Shown: positions 28,301-35,999 of the stretch, one piece after another
How the letters are laid out: each line of letters starts with the position of its first letter
How positions within the stretch are numbered: position 1 is the first letter of the stretch
Source of the DNA: Latrodectus hesperus
Lineage: Eukaryota; Arthropoda; Arachnida; Araneae; Theridiidae
Assembly (NCBI GenBank): GCA_037975125.1
Contig: CM075857.1
Location: forward strand, 20,166,997 to 20,230,996
Length of the DNA: 64,000 bases
Direction: 5' to 3'
The notes under the pieces: generated by a model
Database searches by the model: none
What the model saw: only the letters and a program-made list of their open reading frames with translations
What the model was told of the DNA's origin: nothing
Program-made: the position numbers and the translations under genes

Positions 28301-28502
28301 AAAAGGTAAATACAATAACCAAACAAATCGTTCATTCTGTTTACTCTCTGGTAATTTATTCTAATCACCATGGAAATATAGGTAAAGAAGATCAACATTC
28401 GGGAAACTATACCAGCGAGTCCTGCGCTTGTTGTTGGAGGATGGTATTCTGAGATTGATTACAGTTCTGCTCCCTCTGATCCAGTTTCGAATTCGCCGTC
28501 AT
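1106..28502 (-). CDS. DPP4-like: Dipeptidyl peptidase 4/6/10 family protein (S9B), 17 exons, 3' end outside window
   Basis: A type II membrane serine peptidase of family S9B; active members remove dipeptides after Pro/Ala at the N-terminus of peptides outside the cell. Joined exons (1955 nt, about 652 residues): 28413-28502, 26610-26724, 25500-25598, 22323-22417, 19870-19944, 19724-19776, 19507-19585, 16079-16199, 15312-15481, 12560-12657, 10471-10597, 7994-8146, 6743-6822, 4534-4763, 3247-3345, 2256-2331, 1106-1300. Every junction is GT/AG and in phase. Order: cytosolic tail 1-43, membrane segment about 44-66, beta-propeller about 90-560, hydrolase domain from about 570. DPP4-type landmarks: VYEEEV at 240-245 (the Glu pair that binds the substrate N-terminus), propeller cysteines C364/C372 and C483/C486/C492/C510, VYGGP at 587-591 (oxyanion Tyr), [11 protein letters not shown] before the catalytic exon. 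Ser/Asp/His exons (about 130-150 residues) are missing off the left edge. The tail and membrane segment resemble DPP6/DPP10, which are inactive channel partners, but the Tyr and Glu pair favour an active enzyme. Confidence 0.93.
2256..2331 (-). CDS. DPP-like exon 16 (start of alpha/beta hydrolase)
   Basis: Encodes [20 protein letters not shown] then PMLVE (562-586). The LPP...KYPMLVEV pattern is the first strand of the S9 hydrolase domain. Acceptor GATAG, donor GAAGT|GTGAGT, phase 2. Confidence 0.93.
3247..3345 (-). CDS. DPP-like exon 15 (propeller-hydrolase linker)
   Basis: Encodes [20 protein letters not shown] then [13 protein letters not shown] (529-561). The segment D-N-L-(x)n-MP-K links the propeller back to the hydrolase domain. 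Acceptor TTGCAG, donor ATT|GTAAGT, phase 1. Confidence 0.92.
3590..4440. repeat. Dispersed repeat copy A in intron 14
   Basis: Shares a series of collinear matching blocks with 21050-21850, in the same orientation: a block around gttgagaaactt near 3610, a block with aaattgac-ttct near 3840, tcagatgattaa near 4207, acataataaatgg near 4229, and a final block containing ttactttgcctgattttt near 4412. Divergence between copies is substantial, so they are old. No ORF survives and the family is unknown. Confidence 0.6.
4026..4064. repeat. Perfect 17-bp inverted repeat, 5-nt loop
   Basis: Arms 4026-4042 and 4048-4064 are exact reverse complements (aaatccattacaacttg). It lies inside repeat copy A, and a second hairpin (about 4145-4172, arms containing aaaagtcctg/caggactttt) follows within 100 bp. 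Confidence 0.85.
4534..4763 (-). CDS. DPP-like exon 14 (last blades, four-Cys motif)
   Basis: The longest exon (230 nt), from [17 protein letters not shown] to HLTESNHL. C483, C486, C492 and C510 reproduce the spacing of the four DPP4 cysteines that form two disulfides (C-x2-C-x5/6-C-x17-C). N502-L-T is a sequon. Acceptor TTTTAG, donor TTTGT|GTAAGT, phase 1. Confidence 0.94.
5125..5884 (-). mobile_element. Degenerate Tc1/mariner-superfamily element with long TIRs (intron 13)
   Basis: A 760-bp element with terminal inverted repeats of roughly 140-160 bp. The left end begins cagggtgatctttttt and the right end, reverse complemented, ctgggtgatctttttt. TA dinucleotides at 5123-5124 and 5885-5886 fit the TA target duplication of this superfamily. 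The middle (5353-5526, minus strand) keeps the transposase C-terminus. The rest of the transposase is deleted, so the copy cannot move on its own. It lies in the same orientation as the host gene. Confidence 0.85.
5353..5526 (-). pseudogene. C-terminal remnant of mariner-type transposase
   Basis: The open frame reads [20 protein letters not shown] and continues through a [17 protein letters not shown] segment to a TAA at 5355-5353. The [12 protein letters not shown]...NG-H/D-E pattern is the usual C-terminus of arthropod Tc1/mariner transposases (IP..ML..A..N...R...CI..NG-HFE). A stop precedes it within 10 codons, and the catalytic domain is absent. Confidence 0.75.
6743..6822 (-). CDS. DPP-like exon 13 (propeller)
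   Basis: Encodes [20 protein letters not shown] then NLPKKT (426-451), the LTSG-W/D-V conserved strand. Acceptor TTTTAG, donor CAGT|GTAAGT, phase 2. The following intron carries a mariner-like element. Confidence 0.93.
7384..7439. repeat. Perfect 24-bp inverted repeat, 8-nt loop (intron 12)
   Basis: Arms 7384-7407 and 7416-7439 are exact reverse complements around atttgaaa. It could be a remnant of a palindromic MITE or simply a stable intronic hairpin. No TIR element is obvious around it. Confidence 0.85.
7994..8146 (-). CDS. DPP-like exon 12 (propeller)
   Basis: 51 codons containing [18 protein letters not shown] and a pattern F-R-VAEIDIK at the end. HGWV corresponds to the TGWVG strand of DPP4. 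Acceptor CTGTAG, donor AAG|GTATAA, phase 0 on both sides. Confidence 0.93.
8147..10470 (-). other. Intron 11, no recognised content
   Basis: AT-rich intronic sequence. I see no TIR pair, coding remnant or microsatellite of note. Confidence 0.5.
10471..10597 (-). CDS. DPP-like exon 11 (propeller, disulfide pair)
   Basis: Encodes [20 protein letters not shown] then [20 protein letters not shown] and CKK. The W-(L)-RQN-S(I)-C pattern matches DPP4/DPP10, and C364/C372 match the DPP4 385-394 disulfide pair. N357-T-S is a sequon. Acceptor TTGTAG, donor AAG|GTAAAC. Confidence 0.94.
10598..12559 (-). other. Intron 10, no recognised element
   Basis: AT-rich, with a more complex patch at about 11590-11830 where ggacatcc-like motifs recur (near 11678 and 11748). 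Both strands are open over it for about 62 codons, but there is no recognisable protein. Confidence 0.4.
12560..12657 (-). CDS. DPP-like exon 10 (propeller)
   Basis: Encodes [20 protein letters not shown] onward to KEYKG (300-331). The AG-NP-(V/I/F) start following YPK is the invariant YPKAG-NP family junction. Acceptor TTTCAG, donor CCT|GTGAGT, phase 2. Confidence 0.94.
12658..15311 (-). other. Intron 9, no recognised content
   Basis: About 2.65 kb of AT-rich intron. No coding similarity, long inverted repeat or tandem array stood out. Confidence 0.5.
15312..15481 (-). CDS. DPP-like exon 9 (Glu-Glu motif, propeller)
   Basis: 57 codons starting [20 protein letters not shown], then the FNDTEV motif and ending TLKYPK. 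E243-E244 correspond to Glu205-Glu206 of human DPP4, which anchor the substrate's free N-terminus. N267-D-T is a sequon. Acceptor TTTTTAG, donor AAA|GTTAGT. Confidence 0.95.
16079..16199 (-). CDS. DPP-like exon 8 (propeller, start of Glu motif)
   Basis: Encodes [20 protein letters not shown] onward to [11 protein letters not shown] (203-242). [11 protein letters not shown] is a hallmark of the family; the last codon begins the EEE motif completed by exon 9. Acceptor TCATAG, donor AAG|GTAAAA, phase 1. Confidence 0.95.
16849..18482. mobile_element. Non-autonomous TIR element, ~1.6 kb, in intron 7
   Basis: Terminal inverted repeats of about 110 bp: 16849-16958 and 18373-18482. The left end starts agtccctgttacattag; the right end, reverse complemented, agtccctattacattaaag. 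Both share acttaacattacatg and gcaattctca inside. TA dinucleotides abut both ends (16847-16848 and 18483-18484), suggesting a TA target duplication. The interior is AT-rich with no transposase, so it is a deletion derivative or large MITE. Confidence 0.8.
17072..17145 (+). repeat. Short tandem duplication
   Basis: The phrase gtgccttcaattttaaatt occurs twice about 32 bp apart, followed by a partial third (ttcaattttaaaa). It lies inside the intron 7 TIR element. Confidence 0.7.
19507..19585 (-). CDS. DPP-like exon 7 (propeller)
   Basis: Encodes [20 protein letters not shown] then GPSGNQL (176-202). The [12 protein letters not shown] motif is the conserved QYA-W-P-G-QL strand of S9B propellers. 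Acceptor TTTTAG, donor TTG|GTGAGT, phase 0. Confidence 0.94.
19724..19776 (-). CDS. DPP-like exon 6 (propeller)
   Basis: Short 53-nt exon encoding [17 protein letters not shown]. The FRYSYKA-YN pattern is a strong family signature (FRHSYTASY type in DPP4/DPP10). N172-I-T is a sequon. Acceptor CTACAG, donor GA|GTAAGT, phase 2. Confidence 0.93.
19870..19944 (-). CDS. DPP-like exon 5 (propeller)
   Basis: Exactly 25 codons, [20 protein letters not shown] onward, matching the family segment in which the first blade strands precede the YER motif. Acceptor CTTTTCAG, donor CGT|GTAAGC. The downstream intron is only 93 bp, the shortest in the gene. Confidence 0.92.
21050..21850. repeat. Dispersed repeat copy B in intron 4
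   Basis: Second copy of the unit at 3590-4440, same orientation: gttgagaaacttg near 21065, aaattgacattct near 21314, gatcagatgattaa near 21570, acataataaatgg near 21596, and ttactttgcctgattttttt near 21821. It contains an 80-codon open frame on the minus strand (21431-21673) with no family likeness. Confidence 0.6.
22323..22417 (-). CDS. DPP-like exon 4 (propeller blade)
   Basis: Encodes [18 protein letters not shown] and onward to SNTTI (residues 102-133), a beta-propeller strand set. N121-G-S and N130-T-T are sequons. Acceptor TTTTAG, donor ATT|GTAAGT, ends in phase 0. Confidence 0.92.
24229..24251. repeat. Short perfect hairpin in the intron 3 transposon
   Basis: gaagtaatg and cattacttc flank gtgtt. 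It sits just before a longer inverted repeat in the 5' part of the element. Confidence 0.7.
24268..24343. repeat. 24-bp perfect inverted repeat in the intron 3 transposon
   Basis: Arms 24268-24291 and 24320-24343 are exact reverse complements (core taggcttttactgcatttgt) around a 28-nt spacer. They are far less diverged than the surrounding transposase, so they are probably a younger insertion or duplication. Confidence 0.85.
24430..25370 (+). pseudogene. Tc1/mariner-superfamily transposase pseudogene
   Basis: Fragments in several frames follow the order of arthropod mariner-type transposases: an N-terminal helix-turn-helix segment ([20 protein letters not shown] near 24540), [20 protein letters not shown] near 24661-24720, the first catalytic region [17 protein letters not shown] near 24750, then [16 protein letters not shown] near 25000-25045 with the second Asp, and [10 protein letters not shown] near 25085. 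Many stops and frameshifts interrupt it. It cannot make a transposase. Confidence 0.85.
25500..25598 (-). CDS. DPP-like exon 3 (stalk, start of propeller)
   Basis: Encodes [17 protein letters not shown] and onward to YNGTWIS. The RLSLDEV segment matches the conserved start of the extracellular region in DPP4/6/10. N96-G-T is a glycosylation sequon. Enters and leaves in phase 1; donor CAG|GTAATA. Confidence 0.92.
26610..26724 (-). CDS. DPP-like exon 2 (transmembrane anchor)
   Basis: Encodes [14 protein letters not shown] followed by about 23 hydrophobic residues ending LLTP. This is very close to the juxtamembrane and membrane segment of DPP6/DPP10 (PPQRNWKGI...LLTP type). Charged residues before the segment and none within it support a type II, N-in orientation. 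Acceptor ATTAG, donor CAG|GTATGA; ends in phase 1. Confidence 0.93.
26725..28412 (-). other. Intron 1 of the DPP-like gene
   Basis: AT-rich, between the tail exon and the membrane-anchor exon. I looked for alternative first exons and found none that I can support. Confidence 0.45.
28413..28502 (-). CDS. DPP-like exon 1 (start codon, cytosolic tail)
   Basis: Encodes 30 residues beginning MTANSKLDQ, polar and Gln-rich, fitting the short cytosolic tail. The ATG at 28502 is the only in-frame ATG after the upstream stop TAA at 28598-28596. The exon ends in CTG followed by GTATAG, a weak but usable donor, and joins exon 2 in phase 0. This exon rests on position, GC-rich context and phase rather than family conservation; vertebrate DPP6/DPP10 use several alternative first exons, so others may exist. 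Confidence 0.6.
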
Positions 28503-28595
28503 GTTCTCAGCTTTTTCCTTCAAACACTCACTATTCTTTTTTTTACACAAAGGGAAGCCACTTGAGCTTCCCCGCAAATGATGCCGCAAACTAAT

Positions 28596-28870
28596 TTACA
28601 TACTCTGCGGTCATCGTCCAACACAGCCATATCAACCTCGTCATTCCCAGAATCGTATCATTCTGCATGCGCTGTGCTGGACAAAGGGATGAATTAAAAA
28701 GGAAAAAAAATCAACAAATATATCACCACACGGACAACGCGCACCGAGAAACCTATTGCCAAAACACTTCGCCAAATTCGGCGCCAAGGTGGAAAAGCAT
28801 TATTACCTGGAGCAACTGGTGAACGAGGAGGAATTGACCGCTCCGTAATTAGAATGGAGGCAAAGTCCTT
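28596..28870 (-). promoter_or_regulatory. Putative 5'UTR and promoter of the DPP-like gene
   Basis: A clearly GC-richer, CpG-containing island in AT-rich surroundings lies directly upstream of the proposed start codon. On the minus strand it includes a GGCGCC palindrome near 28780 and several short GC blocks. The in-frame stop at 28598-28596 shows that the protein does not extend further upstream in this exon. I cannot place the transcription start, and I see no obvious TATA box. Confidence 0.4.
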
Positions 28871-31800
28871 AGAGAATTAGGGACTATTTTTCAGTGAGAT
28901 CTATTAGGATAATGATCAGGACTCCGGTATTTTGTGACGTTTCATAACGCGGGAGTTTTGAAATTTATTTCATTCATATTTTTATACAAAATTTAACCCA
29001 CAAAACAACTTAAATATATAATTACACAAACTATTTAATCATATTTATCACATATTTTAATCGCATTTTCAGCATTTATAATTTTGAATTCTTTATAATA
29101 ATTTAAAAATATACTTTTGATTTGATTAAGCTATCTAAATCAATCGCCGAAAAGACTGTATATTAATTATAAGCTATACCTTATAGTATCAGAGTTTTAA
29201 GATTGACCTGATAAATAAAAGTGTAATTATGCTCACAATCACTGAAAAATTAACTAAATTAAATTACATAATATAACAAATTTAAATTTATTTATAATTT
29301 AAAACAAGTCTATTGAGAACAATAATGATTTTTGCTACCATTTCAATAAAACGTTTGCACAATAATAATAAAATTTACTCTACTTAGATTTAAGTTCCTA
29401 ATTTTTTTATTAACTATGTAAAAATAGGAAAAATTATTTAATATTTTATAATTAATAGCTGATTATCAATTTATTTTCTTGTTATTTTAATAAATTTAAA
29501 GATCATCTAAAAACTATTATTCCTTTACCATTGATTCCTTCTTCACATGTTTTACCTTCTTAATGAAATTAAATCGAATTATTGAATGCAATTTTAAATT
29601 AATTCTTTTTTAAAAAAGATGATATTACAGAATTATCTACTATTTATATGCTAAAGAAAAAATGATATTATATTCATACCGTGAATATAATATTCATGCA
29701 TGAAAAACTATTAATATAATATCACTCATTTCGATACAGAGAAAAATAATTATTTATATGTATCATACGAAACGATGTCCTAAAAATATTAGTTTTATTA
29801 ATTATGTTTTACATGGAATATATATGTTTCTGTTAAAGAGATTCATATTTAAATATTTTGAAATTCAATTTATAAATTCAAATTGCTTTTTATTTAAGTA
29901 ATTACTTAATGGTTATTTTGCTTGATTGAAAGAAACAATCATATCAAAGTATGAATTCACATCAGCATATATTAAATATTCATCTTATCTAGAATAAAAA
30001 GTTTTTTTTCAGAATTCATTGATTGTACTCTAAGGAATGAATAATTTTCCGAATCTTTTTGAAAGTCACGCAAACTTTCAACAATAACAATTGATTTTGT
30101 TTTCAATAGAAGACCTGCCGATCCATATTTTAAAAAGTAAGTCTGCATACAAATTGCATGAATGAATTCTTAAATTCATCAGCAAACATCTCCTTCTTCT
30201 TTTTATAATATCTAAATGGGATGTCACTGTTTTCAATTCAAAGGTTTACTTATGAAATATTAACAGCCAGATTTCGTCGTTCACATAGATAAACTTTTAA
30301 ATATAAATGATGATTATATTAAATATAAATTATATTAAAATACCAACAATAGGAATGATTAACTTATTTTAATTATATCTGCAAACGAATGTTAACTCTC
30401 TATTTCATAAATCGTTTAATATAGTATGCTTTTAGCACACTTTCTTTTGATGATTCCTTACAAATTACAATAATAATTATTAATAAATAAATAAATGAAT
30501 ATATGTATTATTATTTATTATTACCTAATACATACACTTTAGCAACGATATATTTTTAATCGAGAGTTGATTTGTATTACCCGTATTTTTTCCCATACAA
30601 ATTAAAAATCATAAGGAATTTTTTTATTTATAAAGACTGTCTCGTGATAAAAATAAAATAAAATAAATATCATCAGAAAGATTTTTCAGTTACTCAAAGT
30701 ATTTACTGATTTTTCTTCTGTTAAACATATTTCTTTAAAAATAAATTTTATCATATTTGAATAATCTTTATTGCAAATACGCGAATAACGGTAAAAGTTT
30801 TTCTAATAAAATAATCATTAGAAAAACCTTTCCCGTTACTCGAATTATATTTTTCCCGTTGTTAAATACATTTTTTCAAGTAAATAAAAATAAATAAATA
30901 CATTTTATTACATGAAAATATTATGATAGATAATCGCTTAATGTTTTAATCAAAATGTTTTATTTTTAATAACTTTGCTTATTAAGAAAAGAATCAAAAG
31001 ACATCGATATATATTTTTAATATGATATATAATACAAATACTTCGATCATTATATAAAGTTACAGTAAAACACGCATGATTGAATCCAATCAAAGTAAGT
31101 ACCATACAATTAAGAGTGAAAGATTAAAAGAATTTAACTATAAGAAAAAAAGTTTTCCTAAAATTATATTCCGACATTATCCTCATTTGAAGACAAATAT
31201 TAATTTTTGAGATTTATTTTAAAGCACAAAGTGAATTCTAATTTTCTGAATTCATTCTAAGGCGTATGAGTACAATTTTAGAATAAAAATTATTTTTATG
31301 TTTAAGCAAATGAGTATCTTTAAACAGATTATTTGATATGATAACATAATGAGATTTACGATTAAAATCGTCATAGAATTTCGTGCAATATATTAAAGAG
31401 AAGCAATATTGTTTCAGAATATGTGCATTTTTGGAATTGCATTACAGATTTACAGCAACCCTCTATTCAGTCCTAGTGCGATACAAACACACAAAATATG
31501 AATATTTATATTATGATCAATGACAAAATAAAATGATTATTTATATAATTTTATACGTATTACATAAGCTAAAGATTTTGGGAGTAGAATATGGTAAGAA
31601 GATTTTCTACAAGTAATTTTTACTTAATTATTTAAATTTTTGAATATTATAATTCATGTATTCGAAAGAAGTGGCCATTATGGTCTAGTTAACAAGAAAT
31701 TTGTAGATTGAAAAATTAAAGGTGAATATAATACTTAGATATTTTTATATTTGAACTAATCAAACGATAGCACTTTTACTTTAGGAAATAATTCTGTAAT

Positions 31801-33430
31801 TGGTTTCTAGATTTTGCTTCAGCTATCAAAACAAAACATACTACATTAAAACTGCAATGCCACATAATCACTTTTTCTACTCTGGTTTTCAATCGTATTG
31901 AAATTTTGATACATAGCGATTTAAAAGGGAAGAATAAATATTTGAATATTGTTAAATGATATCTACCTCAATATAAAATATTTAAATGCCTACAAAAGTC
32001 ATCACAATTTCTCGAAAAGTATAAATTACTAATTTATTTATGAGAAACATTTCTGCAAAATGTTGCCTCTAGGATAGAGATGAACTTAGCTAAATCAGCG
32101 ATGAAGATGTTAAATAGAGTCTCTAAGGCGAAAGCAGAGATAAAGTGGTAAATAGGTTCTCCTCCATCAAAACGTAAGCACCACTGGTGATCGAATCGTA
32201 ATTAACTACCACGTTAACGAACAATTCTAATTTTCATTGGATTTTATTTTTGGTGAATGTATGTGAGTGGTTTGTTTCCGAAAGTAATCAAAATCAATGA
32301 AATGGTTCAATTCTTTGTTTTAAAATAGTAATTAATATCATAGAATATGGCTGTAAGAATTCAACATGGTAGAATTTTTGTTTTTCATTTCCTTCATTTC
32401 AGAACGCAATTTTATCTATTTATTTATTTTTTGATTTTTATGAAATAATTTTCTACATTTTATTAAATACATTAGAAATCATTTATTTCTCCAGAAATTC
32501 TATTTTAATATTTTCCTTACTATGAATAAATATGAACAAAACAAAGTAGAATTATTCTAAACATGGTTATGAACAAATGTATAACAATAAAACATAGACG
32601 AGATAACTAGGTAAAAATAAACGAAAACCACCATTTTTGTATTCACGCATTTAACTACATTGTATTTTCGTATTTAAGAATACAGTAAATACTTAAAAAT
32701 TCATCTTATCGTTTCAGTTAATTAGAGAGCAGTTAATTTATTTCTAACATAATAAGGTCAGCTTAGTGAAAAATTCAATTATACAAACGAAGTGCAAGTG
32801 TGAAGTCAACTATAATTCTACGACAATGCATTGTATATGTATATTAATATAAAAAAAGTTAATAAAATGCATTGTATATTAATATAATAAAACTTTTGGG
32901 ACATTTTTTCTATTAATGTCTGTTATTGTTAGAAAATTAAAGTAAAAATTGACACTTTTTTTAAGAATTCTGTAACAACGTATTCCACCTCGATAAAGCA
33001 TAGTCTAGAATGGTCAGCTTTATGTTTCACATTTAGCAGCTTGTGGGTTCGAATATCTACGTATTCGTAGCTTGTATAACAATTCTCGAATATCTACTTC
33101 TGACATGTTTGCTTGAAATGGTTAGAAATCAGCTTCAAATTTATATCCCAATAGTTTTTAATTAGCGCAAAATGTTATCCTAAGCAGCAAATTATATACA
33201 AAATAGACAAGGTTTTTTTCTTTATTTTTGTCCTCTTATATGAATCGAATAATTGAAATGGCCAAAGTATCAATGATTTCATAGCCTGTAAAATTTAGAA
33301 AAATATTAATACTTTCTTATTTTCAGAGAGGTACTTGATGTTTTATCAGGAATTTGCGAATAAAACACGCTTAATAATATCCCAATCCAGATTTTTTTTA
33401 CGAAGAAATCGATATTTAGTTGGTATAAAG
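28871..33430. other. AT-rich intergenic sequence upstream of the DPP-like gene
   Basis: No coding similarity, RNA gene or repeat family recognised. Short palindromic AT tracts are common, as expected from the composition. Confidence 0.5.
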
Positions 33431-33439
33431 TAAACTCAT

Positions 33440-33790
33440 ATTGTTGTAAAAAAAAAAAAAAAAATCTCACTGCAATTTAGAAGTAAGGTGATGGTTTTCA
33501 AAGTTGAAGTTCCCAGATTCGATACCGGGCACTGTTAAATATTGTTACACCAGCATGCTTCCCTGTACATATCGCTGAGTTGAGCTCTACCAGTTAGGGA
33601 CAAGCAGCCGATCGGGACGGGAGTCTTCGTGATTTTGAAGCAGAAGACTTCCCCCAGAGGTATCATTAATTTGGAGGGCATTGCAACCCTTACCTATTTA
33701 ACGTAGCCTCAGACGCTTCCGGCACTCGAACTCATTACCTACCGACAATAAGAACGACCTCTAACCAAGCTTCGCCACACACATAAGGTA
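33440..33790. repeat. GC-richer patch, possible SINE-like repeat
   Basis: Starts beside an A-run (33449-33465) and is much richer in GC than its flanks. It contains a T-arm-like string agattcgataccggg (33517-33531) and, near its other end, cggcactcgaactcatt, a B-box-like string on the opposite strand. It could be one or two degraded tRNA-derived SINEs; I cannot define ends or a full cloverleaf. Confidence 0.3.
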
Positions 33791-34499
33791 AGTGCTTGAA
33801 AATTTTCTGGGGTCTTCGTTTGAGGCATGTGAAATATCAATGAAAAATTCATTAGAAGGAAGCACGTCCCTGATTTTCAATGGCTTTCGGCTGGTAAATT
33901 AGCTCTTTCGTCATGTTCAAAATATTTTATGATGTAGGAAAAAGTATCATTACAATTATTTAGTTATAGGAGACATTAATCAAAATGTAAAAAACATATA
34001 ATTTAGAATTTCAATATTCTTACAATATATGCAGAGTTAACATGAATTTTCGAATAAGTTTCCACAACATTCATAATAAATTTATTGGACTGAGATATAT
34101 TTAATCACAAATTGATGAATTTCGTTTAAAAGAATTCGTATAATAAACGTCTATTATAAAGTCACCATTTCTAGAACTGCAAGCAATATTATCTACTTTC
34201 GTTATCACACTTCTTCTATTTAAAATTATATTTACAAAACTATTCTTGAAATTGAAATATTGTTAAAAAGCAATAGAGAAATAAGTCAGGATCAAGAATA
34301 AATTCATTACTTAATCAACTTTAAAAATCTTCGAAAAATTGGCAAAATAAATATAGGATAACTCTTAAAACCAATTATTTTAGAAATAGTTTGTAAAGAT
34401 TTCTTAAAAATAAACGAATTTATAATAGCGGTGAAATTAATAATTCTCTTGTGTTAGTCCATATGGTTTGCAGTATGTTTTATGTTGTTCATTTTTGCA

Positions 34500-34740
34500 G
34501 ATAGAAAGCCGCTAAGAGATGCCAATCATCAAATAATTTGAGGCCAAGGTGAAGTGACGAGTTCAACAACCGAGTTTTCATCCTCTTCTCCACGCCAAGC
34601 AATGGGGGACACTGGGTTCTTTATAATTATTAAGGTGCATAGAGTCTATCAACGTGATGTCTATTCGACAGGATCAGCTCTGGAGTCTACTATCTTCTGG
34701 TTATACCAGGCTGGTGCGCGGTCCCACTAAACTATATTTT
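34500..34740. other. Unclassified GC-richer patch
   Basis: A stretch with mixed composition and no long ORF, ending ggctggtgcgcggtcccact near 34725. It probably belongs to a repeat, but I see no second copy in the window. Confidence 0.25.
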
Positions 34741-34799
34741 AATGCACTCTTACTTCTTAGGAAATAAATGAATTCCCATATTTAGGCATGTGGTTTCGT

Positions 34800-35088
34800 T
34801 TAAATGTACTTCATTTTCTGAGAAAGAGTTGATTTCACAATCGTTTTTTCAACAGTTGATTTCTTCCTGGGCAGTTTTTTATTTTCCTTTGATGTATTTC
34901 TTTTTGTCATACTACACCCAATACCAAACTTTTTAATTAAACTTGTCATGATCTCAGCGTGGCTTACTGATAAGAATGTACCATTCAGATTCGTCGGTGT
35001 GTTTATACTTTCTGCATGCACATTGGTCAGTGTAAGTGATATCCGGGTTTTTCTCCTTTGTGGCGTATGAATGTTGTTCATGAAAAGT
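34800..35088 (-). CDS. Possible terminal exon of an unrecognised protein
   Basis: An open frame of about 95 codons follows a good acceptor (pyrimidine run then CTAG, exon from 35088) and ends at a TAA. It begins GLFMNNIHTPQRRKTRISLT, includes FLSVSHAEIMTSLIKKFGIG, and ends in a Lys-rich tail (KKLPRKKS...SQKMKYI). Codon use and composition look more like protein than the surroundings do. I do not recognise the family. It may be a host gene fragment, a decayed copy, or chance. Confidence 0.3.
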
Positions 35089-35163
35089 CCTCTAGAAAAA
35101 AAATTAGGTAGATGTTCAAATGCCTTGCAATTCTAGCTATCCATTATATGGTGCTGAAGAAAC

Positions 35164-35440
35164 TTATGATGTCACAAACCCTCTGGAATACAAAGAATTG
35201 TAAAAACAGACTAAAATAAAGGCACATAAAAACATATGAGCCTGCATTTTACCACACAATTTGAGTATGCGCTGTTCGATAGTATGGTGAATTCTGAATG
35301 TCTTGAGCTCATTCTTGTAAGATAATCCAAATCCACAAATGTTTTTCTGCTGATAAAGATGAGCAACAAAAAATGTTGCTTTACTGCTCATTCCTTAGGT
35401 GGCAGCAAAGGAAGCATTTCCTTGGCAGATAGTGTGGCAA
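35164..35440 (-). pseudogene. Possible broken coding remnant upstream of the 34.8-kb frame
   Basis: One minus-strand frame reads LSAKEMLPLLPPKE before a stop; another reads ATFFVAHLYQQKNICGFGLS onward. The coding character seems to switch frames, as in a decayed gene. No family recognised, and the link to 34800-35088 is only proximity and strand. Confidence 0.2.
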
Positions 35441-35549
35441 ATTCTTATCTAATTAACATGCAAACACGAACTGCAAAGTTTTTTTCCCAAAAGATCTTTA
35501 CGGTTATCACTTCCTTCACATGGTTCACACACTTAATGTGTATACATTT

Positions 35550-35834
35550 TTTCCAACGGCGGGCACTTGGGTGACGAACCCTATGCCACAACAAGGCCAG
35601 AAACTGCCACTCATCTGTCGTTACCCAGCAGGCACTTGTGAACCAAGTCACGGAGGCGAGTAGCGTTGCCTGCGCCATACCATCACAAACCCGTTTATAG
35701 GGTAAACCCCATTGATCACAGAAGAAAAGACAGAGAAACACAGAAAGAAAATAACATCCATGCCCGAACCGGGATTCGAACCCGGGACCCACAGCTCAGG
35801 AGTCAGAAACGCTAACTATTCAGCCATCGGTCAG
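35550..35834 (-). mobile_element. tRNA-derived SINE
   Basis: The head (35834 down to 35761) is a tRNA-like promoter region followed by a ~200-bp body containing gggtttaccctataaacggg and, further on, gtgccgg-type GC blocks up to about 35550. The body is GC-rich against its surroundings. I recall near-identical bodies as abundant spider repeats, but this was not checked. No clear target duplication found. Confidence 0.65.
35761..35834 (-). tRNA. tRNA-like SINE head (pseudo-tRNA)
   Basis: On the minus strand there is an A-box-like TGGCTGAATAGTTAGCG and a perfect B box GGGTTCGAATCCC with a 5-bp T stem. The acceptor arms pair 6 of 7 (TGACCGA with TCGGGCA) but leave an extra base, and the anticodon stem does not form well. 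It is therefore a tRNA-derived internal promoter rather than a working tRNA, and I assign no amino acid. Confidence 0.5.
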
Positions 35835-35999
35835 CTGAAAGTTAATATATTGCTTGTATCAATATTCTTCTTCTGTTTTCACTTTTTTGAAGAAATCACA
35901 ATCGAAGAATCACTCACACATGTTTAGCTAAGCAGCTTTAAGCATACAAATATGCACACTACATCGCAATTATATTCTTCATCAAAGGAATTTGATACC

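Noticed and set aside
28407..28589. Start of the DPP protein at a TTG codon at 28589
   Set aside because: TTG is not a likely start in a nuclear gene; the first ATG after the in-frame stop is at 28502.
35761..35834. A functional tRNA gene
   Set aside because: The B box and T arm are good, but the anticodon stem does not pair, an extra base sits before the acceptor strand, and a SINE body follows.
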